Source: Geobacter sp. (lineage in GTDB: Bacteria > Desulfobacterota > Desulfuromonadia > Geobacterales > DSM-12255). From it: DNA of 64,000 bases. Positions 16,386-24,105 of the stretch are shown here, one piece after another. The stretch's first letter is position 1. Each line of letters starts with the position of its first letter. The position numbers and the translations under genes were made by a program. The stretch covers positions 868,001 to 932,000 of the forward strand of contig WKKR01000002.1 of assembly GCA_009684525.1 (NCBI GenBank), written 5' to 3'. Under the pieces are notes generated by a model, which saw only the letters and a program-made list of their open reading frames with translations, was not told where the DNA came from and made no database searches.

Positions 16386-16921
16386 GGGGTTTCCTCCCCA
16401 GCCGGTTTTGTGAGGAACCGGCAGGTCCGTTCGCCGGTGGCCCAGCAGTCGATCTCGCGGGCCGTGAACGGCCGTCCGGTATAGACACTGAAGATGCCGG
16501 CGATGAACCCCTCGTCGTATTCGCAGACCGTTTCGCCGATGATCGGCAGTCCGGAGCAATCCAGATCCTCGGAGACCGTCAGCACGAACTCCATGGCCTG
16601 GGCGTCGCTCTTCTCGATCCGCAGGATCCCGATCCCGAGGGTCTTCAACCGTTCCTGGAGCAGCGCGACAAAGGGGTTGAACGGGAGGGTCGTATCCAGC
16701 AGGTTGCGGCAGAACTCCTCGCCGGCCAGCTGCCCCGCCTCCCGCACGATCCGGCTTGCCTCGTCGCTGCCGTAGCGCTCGGTGAGCACGTCCCGCAGGG
16801 TGTACTGCATCAGGCGGTAGACCAGGATATTGGTGGTCGGCCCCAGGTTGGGCCGGGCCGTGGCCATGTCGCCCAGGTTTTCCCATTGAAACCGGCTCCG
16901 GCCGGCCCCTTCAGCGCCCAT
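16382..16921 (-). CDS. V4R-domain ligand sensor
   Basis: 179 residues from the ATG at 16921 (preceded by GGGAG and overlapping the end of nuoF by 11 bases); an alternative ATG at 16867 gives 161. The C-terminal half is a V4R (4-vinyl reductase) domain, seen in EYDEGFIAGIFSVYTGRPFT and CWATGERTCRF. V4R domains bind small hydrophobic or aromatic ligands, and some carry metal through the conserved Cys residues. The ATGA overlap with the GGDEF gene makes a two-gene sensor/cyclase unit within the nuo operon. Confidence 0.82.
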   Translation of the reverse strand: MGAEGAGRSRFQWENLGDMATARPNLGPTTNILVYRLMQYTLRDVLTERYGSDEASRIVREAGQLAGEEFCRNLLDTTLPFNPFVALLQERLKTLGIGILRIEKSDAQAMEFVLTVSEDLDCSGLPIIGETVCEYDEGFIAGIFSVYTGRPFTAREIDCWATGERTCRFLTKPAGEETP

Positions 16922-18209
16922 GGGCTTCTCCCGTCCGGTGCATCTTTCCTGCGAAAGGGCACCGCTTCTGGATGATGTGCTCCCGGATCTCTTCCTCGAA
17001 GAGCCTGAGCAGCCCCTCCACCGGCCCCATGGCTCCCGGTGCAAGGGCGCAGAACGCATAGTTCAGGTACTTCACATGCCCGGCAAGGATGGCGATGTCG
17101 TCCACGCTCCCCTCTCCGCGCTCGATCCTCGTCAGGATCTCCTGCACGAACGGCAGCCCTTCCCGGCAGGGGGTGCACCAGCCGCACGACTCCCTGGCAT
17201 AGAAGGAGACCATGTTCAGGGTGGCGGCAACCATGCAGGTCTCCTGATCGAGCACCACGATGCCGCCGGTGCCGAGCCGGGAGCCGGCCCTGGCAACGGT
17301 GTCGAAATCCATCGGTACGTTGAAATGGTCGGCCGTGAGGTAGGGGGTCGAGGCGCCGCCGGGGATGCAGGCTTTGAAACGGCTCCCCGGACGCATGCCG
17401 CCGCAGGGCCCGTCGATGATGGCTCCCAGCGTCGTCCCCAGCGGCAGCTCGATACAGGCGGTGTTCCGCACATGGCCGCTGACGCAGAAGAGCTTGGTGC
17501 CGGCCGCCTCGGGGATGGCTGCCAGCCCCTTGAACCAGGCGGCACCCTTCGCGACGATATCCGGGATGTTGGCCAGGGTCTCCACGTTGTTCACCACCGT
17601 CGGCCCCCCCCAGAGCCCCTTTACTGCCGGGAACGGGGGCTTGGCGCGCGGATTGGCCCGTCTTCCTTCCAGGGCGTTCATCAGCGCCGTCTCCTCGCCG
17701 CAGATATAGCGACCGGCAGAGACGTGCAGATCGACCGTGCAGGAAAAGCCGCTCCCCAGGATGTTTTCACCAAGAAGCCCGGCCTGCTTCGCCTCGGCGA
17801 TGGCCTGCCGCAGGTTGGCAGCCGCGGTCTCGTAGCCGCGACGGATGAAGATGAAGGCGTGGCTACAGCCGATGGCGTAGGAGGCGAGGACGATCCCCTC
17901 CACCAGCGAGTAGGGGTTGGCCTCCAGCAGGATGCGGTCCTTGTAGGTGCCGGGCTCCATCTCGTCGCAGTTGCAGATGAGCCAGCGCGGCCCCGGCAGG
18001 TCGCGGGGGACGAAGGACCATTTCTTGCCGGTGGGGAAACCGGCTCCGCCGCGTCCGCGCAGGTTGGAATCGATCACCACCTGCTGGACCTCGGCGGGCG
18101 CCATCTCCTTCAGCCCCTTTTCCAGGGCCAGAAAGCCGCCGCCGGCCCGGTACTCGGCAAAGGTGACAGGCCGGCCAGGCCTGTTATGTCGGAAGAGAAC
18201 CTGTTCCAC
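16911..18209 (-). CDS. nuoF: NADH-quinone oxidoreductase subunit F
   Basis: 432 residues with GTG start at 18209, 4 bases after the DUF488 stop. The NADH/FMN site is seen in SNLRGRGGAGFPTGKKW and YICGEETALMNALEGRRANP. The [4Fe-4S] N3 cluster ligands are ESCGWCTPCREG plus a later Cys in LNYAFCALAPGA. This is the NADH-oxidising subunit that takes hydride to FMN, with NuoE as partner. Size is normal for NuoF without the fused thioredoxin-like or C-terminal ferredoxin domains. Confidence 0.96.
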   Translation of the reverse strand: MEQVLFRHNRPGRPVTFAEYRAGGGFLALEKGLKEMAPAEVQQVVIDSNLRGRGGAGFPTGKKWSFVPRDLPGPRWLICNCDEMEPGTYKDRILLEANPYSLVEGIVLASYAIGCSHAFIFIRRGYETAAANLRQAIAEAKQAGLLGENILGSGFSCTVDLHVSAGRYICGEETALMNALEGRRANPRAKPPFPAVKGLWGGPTVVNNVETLANIPDIVAKGAAWFKGLAAIPEAAGTKLFCVSGHVRNTACIELPLGTTLGAIIDGPCGGMRPGSRFKACIPGGASTPYLTADHFNVPMDFDTVARAGSRLGTGGIVVLDQETCMVAATLNMVSFYARESCGWCTPCREGLPFVQEILTRIERGEGSVDDIAILAGHVKYLNYAFCALAPGAMGPVEGLLRLFEEEIREHIIQKRCPFAGKMHRTGEAHGR

Positions 18210-18213
18210 GTGG

Positions 18214-18552
18214 CTACTCGATAAGCTCCTTCAGGACTGTGGCATTGTTGTGCTCTTCATCTCTGGCGGCAAAGAGGAGCGTGACCGTACCGGTTGCCGC
18301 CAGACCCTTCAGTTTGGCGAGAATCTCCCCGTTTTCGGCGAGTTCCCGACGATACTGCTCTCGGAACTCCTCCCAGCGGCCCGGGTCGTGGCCGAACCAC
18401 TGCCGCAGCCCGTCACTCGGGGCGATCTCCTTCAACCATTCGTCGAGCCGCGCCTCTGCCCGCGCCATCCCCCTGGGCCAGAGCCGGTCGACGAGGATTC
18501 TCGTCCCGTCCTCCGGAGCCGGTGGTTCGTATATCCGCTTGACCCTGATCAT
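18214..18552 (-). CDS. DUF488 (YeaO-like) family protein
   Basis: 112 residues from the ATG at 18552 (MIRVKRIYEPPAPEDGTRIL), which matches the usual start of this family; an in-frame TTG at 18567 is the alternative. The family core DGTRILVDRLWPRGMARAEA and the WFGHDPGRWEEFREQYRREL helix are clear. DUF488 proteins are small cytoplasmic proteins of unsettled function. Lies between the cytochrome c gene and nuoF with tight spacing, so it belongs to the nuo transcript. Its presence there is unusual. Confidence 0.88.
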   Translation of the reverse strand: MIRVKRIYEPPAPEDGTRILVDRLWPRGMARAEARLDEWLKEIAPSDGLRQWFGHDPGRWEEFREQYRRELAENGEILAKLKGLAATGTVTLLFAARDEEHNNATVLKELIE

Positions 18553-18608
18553 GGCATGTTCCGGCAAGAAGCGGGAAAGCGGCGACCGATGCCGGCCGCC
18601 GCAGCCTG

Positions 18609-18944
18609 CTACTTGAACTCCTTCAGGACGTACTCCGCAATCGCCTTGGCATCCTTGTCGCTGAGGTCCTTTTTCTCGAACTTGTTCATGCCCGGTCCGG
18701 GGTTGCGCATCTTGGCAACGATATCCTTCCAGCTCTTGATGCCGTTCGCTGCCAGGGAAGCTTTCTTGAGGGTCTTGGCCGGGTTGATGATGTTGCCGCC
18801 ATCGTTATGGCACGAGGCGCAGTGGGTCTCGAACAGTTTCTCACCCTTTCCCTCTTTGTGCGTCTTCTTTTCGCTGGCCATACCGGTGGTTGCAAGTGCT
18901 GCCACGGCGAACAGGCAGGCTGCGAGTGAGAGCGTCTTCTTCAT
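18609..18944 (-). CDS. monoheme class I cytochrome c
   Basis: 111 residues from the ATG at 18944, which has GGAGG at good spacing; an in-frame start further upstream is less likely. A signal peptide (MKKTLSLAACLFAVAALATT, cleaved near GMASEKK) leads to a single CASCH heme site and a later methionine in GPGMNKFEKKDL as the probable sixth ligand. The C-terminal helix (DAKAIAEYVLKEFK) is typical of c6/c553-like cytochromes. Periplasmic electron carrier. Placed between nuoE and the DUF488 gene, 22 bases after the nuoE stop. Confidence 0.92.
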   Translation of the reverse strand: MKKTLSLAACLFAVAALATTGMASEKKTHKEGKGEKLFETHCASCHNDGGNIINPAKTLKKASLAANGIKSWKDIVAKMRNPGPGMNKFEKKDLSDKDAKAIAEYVLKEFK

Positions 18945-18966
18945 GGTGTATTCCTCCTTGTGCATT

Positions 18967-19467
18967 CTAATTTCCGGCTGTGCCGGTCTGGTGCAGGGCG
19001 TTTTTCCGCTCCTGGTCGATGATTGCGTCGATGGATTCGGGCGTGAGCCTGCCGTACAGGGTGTCCCCCACTATCATGGTCGGCCCTTCGCCGCAGTTCC
19101 CCAGGCAGCAGCAGGGGAGCAGGGTGAAGATGCCGTCGGCGGTGGTTTCTCCGGCCAGGACCCCCAGGCGCCGCGCCAGATGGGCGAGCATGGTCTCGCC
19201 TCCCATGGCCCAGCAGGAGATGGAGTCGCAGACATGGATCACCCGTTTCCCCACGGGCCGGCGATAGAGCATCTCGTAGAAGGTGGCCAGTTCGTCCACC
19301 TGCAGCGGCGAGAGGCCGAGCAGCCCGGCTGCCTCTTCCACCGCTTCGTCGGTCAGCCAGCCGTAGTGGGCCTGCAGCGTCTTCAGCACGTCCACCGCCG
19401 CCTCCCGCGGGGTGACGGCATGTGCGATGCGCCCGGCGAGCTCTGTTTTCAATGGTTCTGGAATCAT
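18967..19467 (-). CDS. nuoE: NADH-quinone oxidoreductase subunit E
   Basis: 166 residues. The thioredoxin-fold [2Fe-2S] N1a cluster ligands are VCDSISCW (CX4C) and CCCLGNCGEGP. The N-terminal helical bundle with HYGWLTDEAVEEAA is family-typical. Forms the NADH-dehydrogenase module with NuoF and NuoG. The ribosome binding site is weak. Its 5' side is separated from nuoBCD by a 147-bp inverted-repeat element rather than the tight spacing seen elsewhere. Confidence 0.95.
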   Translation of the reverse strand: MIPEPLKTELAGRIAHAVTPREAAVDVLKTLQAHYGWLTDEAVEEAAGLLGLSPLQVDELATFYEMLYRRPVGKRVIHVCDSISCWAMGGETMLAHLARRLGVLAGETTADGIFTLLPCCCLGNCGEGPTMIVGDTLYGRLTPESIDAIIDQERKNALHQTGTAGN

Positions 19468-19480
19468 GCAAAACCTTTTT

Positions 19481-19627
19481 CACCACGGAGTCACGGAGGC
19501 AGGGAGAGAATCGAAAAGAATGCTTCCCTGCCCTGTCCGGATCTTCATTCCCGTATGAACGATTCGAACTCATGGGGACAAAAACTTAACGAATGCTTTT
19601 TCTCCGTGTCTCCGTGCCTCTGTGGTG
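19481..19627. repeat. 147-bp element with terminal inverted repeats
   Basis: The left end CACCACGGAGTCACGGAGGC and the complement of the right end CACCACAGAGGCACGGAGAC are near-identical, giving ~20-bp imperfect terminal inverted repeats. There is no open frame inside. It fills most of the gap between nuoBCD and nuoE. Resembles a MITE-like or dispersed intergenic repeat; the CACGGAG-type motif itself recurs within each end. Confidence 0.6.
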
Positions 19628-19636
19628 GATTCTGAA

Positions 19637-22012
19637 TCACCGGTCAAGATCCGCCAAAACAAAATCCACCGATCCCAGTATGGCCAGGAAGTCCGCCACC
19701 AGCCAGCCCCGGCTCATGAGGGGGAGGGCCTGGATGTGGGGGAAGCTGGGGGTCTTGATCCGGACCCGGTACGGGACGTTGAGGCCGTCGGAGACCACGA
19801 AGTAGCCGTTCTCCCCCTTGGGCGCCTCGATGGCGCTGTAGTTCTCCCCTGCCGGCGGCGCCATCCCCCTGGTGGCGTTGACGAAGTGGTGGATCAGCGA
19901 TTCGATGTCGTGCAGCGTATCCCGCTTCTGCGGCAGCACAAAGCGGTAATCGTCGGTCATCCAGCGGCCGGCGGGCATCTCCTTCCAGCACTGACGCACG
20001 ATATGGAGCGACTGGCGGATCTCCTCCATCCTGACCCGGTAGCGGGCCCAGCAGTCCCCGGCCGTTTCCGTCGGTACCTCGAAATGGAAGTGCTGGTAGC
20101 CGTTGTACGGGATCTTCTTCCGCAGGTCCCACTCCAGGCCGCAGGCCCGCAGGTTGGGACCGGAAAGCCCCCATTCCATGGCCTCGTCCCTGGTGATGAC
20201 TCCTACCCCCTGCAGCCTGGCCTTGAAGATCGGGTTCCCCTTGAGCAGATCCTCGTACTCCTTGAGCCGGGCCGGCATCCAGTCGAGGAAATCCCTTACC
20301 GGAACGTCCCAGCCGTCGGGGAGATCCTCGGCCACGCCGCCGATCCGGAACCATGCCGGGTGCATCCTGCCGCCGGTGATCATCTCCACGATGTCGAAGA
20401 TCTTTTCCCGGTCGGTGAAGGTGTAGAAGACCGGGGTCATGGCCCCCACGTCGGCGGCAAAGGTGCCGAGCCAGACCAGGTGGCTGGCGATGCGGAAGAG
20501 CTCGGCCAGCATCACCCGGATCGTGATGGCCCGGTCCGGGACCGCGATGGAGCAGAGCCGCTCCACGCTATTCACGTAGGCCAGGTTGTTCTGCACCCCG
20601 GCAAGGTAGTCGATCCGGTCGGTGTAGGGGATGAACTGGTTCCAGTGCTGGCGTTCGCCGATCTTCTCCGCCCCCCGATGGTGGTAGCCGATGTCCGAGT
20701 CCATATCCACGATCTCTTCCCCATCCAGCTTGAGGATGCAGCGGATGATGCCGTGGGTTCCCGGATGCTGGGGGCCGAGGTTGAGGATAAGGGTCTCCTC
20801 GTCGATTTTTTCGAAGAAATCGCCTGCCGGCAGGGCCTGGCGACTGCGGGCGTCCGCCTCGGTGTAGGGGGTCATCTCGGTGGCGCGGAAGGGGTGAGCC
20901 TTCCGGAGTGGATGACCCTCCCAGTCGTGCGGCATCAGGATGCGGCGCAGGTTCGGGTGGCCGCTGAAGCGGATGCCGAACATGTCGAAGGCCTCCCGCT
21001 CGTACCAGTTGGCAGCCGGGAAGACGCCGGTCACGCTCGGGACCTCGGGATCGCTCCCTGCCAGTTCGGTCTTGATCCGGAGATGGCCGGGGATGTCGAA
21101 GTTGAGGAGGTGATAGTTGGCGGTGAAGTCAGGGTAGCGGTCGCGCTCTTGCCGGCAGGAGTCGTCGACGCAGGCGATGTCCTCCAGCCTCTTGAACGGC
21201 GCGCTGCTGCGGTTTTTCAGGTAGCTGAGCACCTCCGGCACCAGTTCCGCCGGCGCCCGGTAGGTGAGCATGTCCGTGGCAGCATCGTCCCGCTTCACCC
21301 GGTGGTCGAAGGCCAGCTCCAGCTCGCCGGCCAGGCCGAAATCGGGGTAGTCGTGGCGCTTGGCCGGCGGCCGCCACATCTCGTTGGAACGGGGCATCCA
21401 GAATTTGGGGTGTTGCACCGAGGTCCCGCGGATGGCGCTCCCTTCCAGGCCCGGACCCCGCGGATCGCGTGACTTGGAGACGCCGTCCGCCAGAACCGGC
21501 GTCACGGTCCCCTGGGTGCCGCCGGCAAGGTGGAGCACCGGCCGGGCCGGCCGCTCGCCGGTCCGGATCTTTTCCTGCAGCAGCATCAATCCCTGCAGGA
21601 ACGCCTCCGGCCGGGGGGGGCAGCCGGGGACGTAGACATCCACCGGGATGATCTGGTTGACCCCCTGGACCACGCTGTAGACGTCGTACATGCCGCCGGA
21701 ATTGGCGCAGCTCCCCATGGAGATCACCCAGCGGGGCTCGGCCATCTGCTCGTAGAGGCGCAGGATCTGCGGCGCCATCTTCTTGAAGACCGTGCCGGCG
21801 ATCACCATCAGGTCCGCTTCCCGCGGGGTGCCGCGCAGGACCTCGGCGCCGAAGCGGGAGATGTCGTAGCGGGAGGTGAAGGAGGTCATCATCTCGACGA
21901 AACAGCAGGAAAGCCCGAAGAACATCGGCCAGAGCGAGTTGGCCCGTCCCCAGTTGATCATGTCATCAAGGGTGGCAAGGATTATGTTCTGCGGAAGTTC
22001 ATTCTCCGCCAT
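19637..22012 (-). CDS. nuoBCD: fused NADH-quinone oxidoreductase subunit B/C/D
   Basis: 791 residues in one frame. B part (about 1-165): [22 protein letters not shown] and [16 protein letters not shown] supply the ligands of cluster N2. A ~60-residue linker follows. C part (about 225-375): [20 protein letters not shown] and [11 protein letters not shown] part (about 400-791): [20 protein letters not shown] and [11 protein letters not shown], with the quinone-site His and Tyr region. CD fusions are widespread (E. coli); the B-CD fusion is restricted and known from Geobacteraceae relatives. AGGAG precedes the ATG. Catalytic quinone-reducing core of complex I. Confidence 0.95.
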   Translation of the reverse strand: MAENELPQNIILATLDDMINWGRANSLWPMFFGLSCCFVEMMTSFTSRYDISRFGAEVLRGTPREADLMVIAGTVFKKMAPQILRLYEQMAEPRWVISMGSCANSGGMYDVYSVVQGVNQIIPVDVYVPGCPPRPEAFLQGLMLLQEKIRTGERPARPVLHLAGGTQGTVTPVLADGVSKSRDPRGPGLEGSAIRGTSVQHPKFWMPRSNEMWRPPAKRHDYPDFGLAGELELAFDHRVKRDDAATDMLTYRAPAELVPEVLSYLKNRSSAPFKRLEDIACVDDSCRQERDRYPDFTANYHLLNFDIPGHLRIKTELAGSDPEVPSVTGVFPAANWYEREAFDMFGIRFSGHPNLRRILMPHDWEGHPLRKAHPFRATEMTPYTEADARSRQALPAGDFFEKIDEETLILNLGPQHPGTHGIIRCILKLDGEEIVDMDSDIGYHHRGAEKIGERQHWNQFIPYTDRIDYLAGVQNNLAYVNSVERLCSIAVPDRAITIRVMLAELFRIASHLVWLGTFAADVGAMTPVFYTFTDREKIFDIVEMITGGRMHPAWFRIGGVAEDLPDGWDVPVRDFLDWMPARLKEYEDLLKGNPIFKARLQGVGVITRDEAMEWGLSGPNLRACGLEWDLRKKIPYNGYQHFHFEVPTETAGDCWARYRVRMEEIRQSLHIVRQCWKEMPAGRWMTDDYRFVLPQKRDTLHDIESLIHHFVNATRGMAPPAGENYSAIEAPKGENGYFVVSDGLNVPYRVRIKTPSFPHIQALPLMSRGWLVADFLAILGSVDFVLADLDR

Positions 22013-22032
22013 GAGCAGTACTCCTGAGTTTT

Positions 22033-22154
22033 GAGAAACGCGAATTTTTTGTCAGATCAAGGCGAGCGAGCAATGGCGCGGAGGCGTAGCAAGGCTACGC
22101 CGCACAAGGCATTGTAAAGCTCAACGCCGAGCTGGCGGAAAAGGCGCGTTTCTC
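22033..22154. repeat. palindromic repeat family, copy A (overlaps the nuoA end)
   Basis: Imperfect palindrome bounded by GAGAAACGCG and CGCGTTTCTC, with the central hairpin GGCGTAGC-AAG-GCTACGCC. It shares the centre GCGGAGGCGTAGC/GCTACGCCGCACAAGG with copies at 25123, 32593, 35849 and 45083. It fills the nuoA-nuoBCD gap and reaches 34 bases into nuoA. Confidence 0.8.
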
Positions 22155-22540
22155 TCCCGCGAAGGTCCCCATTCCAGCCCCCCTTTGACCCACAACCAGA
22201 CCAGCCCAAGGAGCAGCACCACGATGAAAAAGGTGATGTGGATCAGCCCGGCGATGCCGAGCCGGTCCCAGGCCACGGCCCAGGTGAAGATGAAGGCCGC
22301 CTCCACGTCGAAGACGATGAAGAAGATCGCCACCAGGTAGAAGGGGACCGGGTAGGCGAGACGGGCCGATCCGGTGGGGATGACCCCCGATTCGTAGGGG
22401 AGCCCCTTGTTCCGGTTGCTTCGCTTTGCACCGAGCCACCATGCGGCCAGGAGCAGGATGCCGATCAGGCCGACGGCAATGGCCGTGTAGATGCCGAGGG
22501 GAAGCAGCTCGGGAAATGTGGAAACAGCGTCAGTCGGCAT
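22121..22540 (-). CDS. nuoA: NADH-quinone oxidoreductase subunit A
   Basis: 139 residues from the ATG at 22540 (GAGG upstream); an in-frame TTG at 22564 is the alternative. Three membrane helices with the NuoA signature YPVPFYLVAIFFIVFDVEAA and the YESG motif in GLPYESGVIPTGSARL. The last ~11 codons (RERNAPFPPARR region) and the stop lie inside a dispersed palindromic repeat, so the C-terminal tail appears repeat-derived. First nuo gene, 13 bases after the thioredoxin gene. Confidence 0.94.
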   Translation of the reverse strand: MPTDAVSTFPELLPLGIYTAIAVGLIGILLLAAWWLGAKRSNRNKGLPYESGVIPTGSARLAYPVPFYLVAIFFIVFDVEAAFIFTWAVAWDRLGIAGLIHITFFIVVLLLGLVWLWVKGGLEWGPSRERNAPFPPARR

Positions 22541-22553
22541 GGGACCTCGATCT

Positions 22554-23006
22554 TCAGCGGGCAAGTGCCCGGTTCAGCCAGGCGATCAGCGCCTGGAGGG
22601 AGAGTGCCCCGCTGGTGCTCTCCACCACGCTCCCGTTGCGGATGAGCACCAGCGCCGGTACCCCCCTGATGCCGTAACGGCTTGCCGTTTCAGGACTTTC
22701 GTCGATATTCACCTGTACCACCGCGGCCCTGCCGGCAAAGATTCTCGCAACGTCCCGCACCACCGGTGCGAAGGTCTGGCAGTGCGGTCACCAGGGTGCC
22801 CAAAACTCCGCCAGTATCGGGCCGCGATAGGCGGCGGCGAAGTCGGCGAAGGTACGGTCGCCCAGGGCCAGCGGGCTGGTATGGAGCGCCGGGAGCGGCT
22901 GGCGGCAGTTGCCGCACCGTCCGCTTTTCCCTTCACTTGCCGCCGGTACCCTGTTGGCTGTCCCGCACGACGGGCAGGTCACCAGGTAGGTGTCTCGCTC
23001 AGGCAT
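22554..23006 (-). CDS. thioredoxin-2-like selenoprotein with in-frame UGA (Sec)
   Basis: Read through the TGA at 22790-22788, this is one 150-residue protein. The N-terminus has a zinc ribbon (CPSC 11-14, CGNC 31-34) like TrxC. The thioredoxin domain follows with ILAEFWAPW, then UGA at residue 73, then PHCQTFAPVVRDVARIF. The UGA takes the place of the first Cys of the CXXC site (U73-P-H-C76), so selenocysteine is the natural reading. The rest (IDESPETASRYGIRGVPALV, with the cis-Pro after GV) is intact thioredoxin. Overlaps the hemerythrin gene by 8 bases and lies 13 bases before nuoA. A nonsense mutation or sequencing error is the alternative. Confidence 0.82.
22755..22790 (-). promoter_or_regulatory. 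candidate bacterial SECIS hairpin after the UGA
   Basis: Directly 3' of the TGA on the minus strand, CCGCAC (22787-22782) pairs with GTGCGG (22760-22755). Inside it TG/TG wobbles and CC/GG plus a G-C pair after one bulged A extend the stem below a ~10-nt apical loop. A stem-loop starting within a few bases of UGA inside the coding region is what SelB-dependent decoding requires. Found by eye, not by a SECIS search. Confidence 0.6.
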
Positions 23007-23415
23007 GGCGTTTCCCGCGGGCGGCGATGTGCGCGCCGATTTTCTTGTCCATGACGGCTATATGGTTCACCAGCCAGTCCAGGAGCATGGTGTTGGTTGT
23101 GATGATGACCGAGAGCGAGGCGCCGTCCCCGTGCAGGTCCCGCTTGAGCTGGCCGAGCTTGTCGACAAAGCCTCGGTGTGCCACGCGGTGGGTCGGGTAG
23201 TCGGGGAAGTCGTAGGCTACCTGCAGCCGCTCTTCGTCGCGAAAATGGGTCTGTACGTATTCATCGAGGAAGGAGAGGAGATGGCCGATCTCTTCCTTGC
23301 CCAGGCCGTTGTTGCAGGCTTCGAGCAGTTTGTCGAAGCGCCTGAAGAGTTCCTTGTGCTGTTCGTCGATTTCGTTGACACCGATTGCCAGGTTGTTGTC
23401 CCATTCCAGTCTCAT
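22999..23415 (-). CDS. bacteriohemerythrin (1 of 2)
   Basis: 138 residues, a single hemerythrin domain. The diiron ligands are visible: the NEIDEQHKELFRRFD helix with His, the QTHFRDEE helix, HRVAHRGF, and the final NHIAVMDKKIG helix with His and Asp. These proteins bind O2 reversibly in a four-helix bundle; in anaerobes they are thought to store, sense or scavenge oxygen. The gene overlaps the Sec-thioredoxin gene by 8 bases and follows the peroxiredoxin gene, so the three form a redox-protection block ahead of nuo. Confidence 0.93.
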   Translation of the reverse strand: MRLEWDNNLAIGVNEIDEQHKELFRRFDKLLEACNNGLGKEEIGHLLSFLDEYVQTHFRDEERLQVAYDFPDYPTHRVAHRGFVDKLGQLKRDLHGDGASLSVIITTNTMLLDWLVNHIAVMDKKIGAHIAARGKRHA

Positions 23416-23458
23416 GTTTCCTGCGTCTCCTGCCTGTGAAGTATGATGCGGAAGGCTC

Positions 23459-23929
23459 TCAGCTCCCCTGTTGCTGCAGCCATGCCAGCACTGCAGCGGG
23501 ATGGCTCTCCGCCTTGGCCACCCGGGGCCACTGTTTCATCACCATGCCGTCAGGGCCGATCACCACGGTGGAGCGGATGGTCCCCATGCTCTTCTTGCCG
23601 TACTGCACCTTTTCGCCAAAGGCGCCGTATGCCGTCATCATGGCGGCGCCGGGGTCGGAGAGCAGGGTGAAGGGGAGGCCGAAGGTGCGGATGAACTTGT
23701 CGTGCGAGGCGAGGCTGTCGCGGCTCACGCCGAGGAGCACGATTCCTTTTCCGGCCAGTTCGCCGTGCAGGTCGCGGAAGCCGCAGGCCTCCTTGGTGCA
23801 GCCCGGTGTGTTGTCCCTGGGATAAAAATAGATGACCACGGTCTTTCCCGCATACTCCTGCAGCGAATGTTCGGCGCCGTCGCTCCCGGCAAGCGTGAAG
23901 TCCGGTGCGCGTTTCCCTTCCAGTGACAT
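23459..23929 (-). CDS. bcp: thioredoxin-dependent peroxiredoxin, BCP/PrxQ type
   Basis: 156 residues from the ATG at 23929 (GGGAGG upstream); the open frame extends further back without a start signal. The peroxidatic site is YPRDNTPGCTKEACGFRD, with Cys in PGCT and the PrxQ-type resolving Cys five residues on. It reduces H2O2 and organic peroxides using thioredoxin, and a thioredoxin-like gene is encoded just downstream. No Sec codon here. First gene of the presumed bcp-hemerythrin-trx-nuo transcription unit. Confidence 0.93.
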   Translation of the reverse strand: MSLEGKRAPDFTLAGSDGAEHSLQEYAGKTVVIYFYPRDNTPGCTKEACGFRDLHGELAGKGIVLLGVSRDSLASHDKFIRTFGLPFTLLSDPGAAMMTAYGAFGEKVQYGKKSMGTIRSTVVIGPDGMVMKQWPRVAKAESHPAAVLAWLQQQGS

Positions 23930-24105
23930 GATCCCTCCCGGTTGATGCGGCATGACAGGGCCTGACGCCCAGGTTTTAATGATACCTCGTTTTCGGAAAA
24001 TGTTAAGGGGGGAAGCGGCCGGGGTCTGGATGAAACGCAAAGGGATGCTATACTTCGTGGCAATACACCGCCCAGCGGTATCACACGATGACCAGGAAGC
24101 ATATC

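Noticed and set aside
22788-22790. TGA as a simple nonsense mutation splitting the thioredoxin gene
   Set aside because: Not excluded, but the codon sits exactly at the redox Cys position, both halves are otherwise intact and a hairpin follows, so selenocysteine is the better reading.
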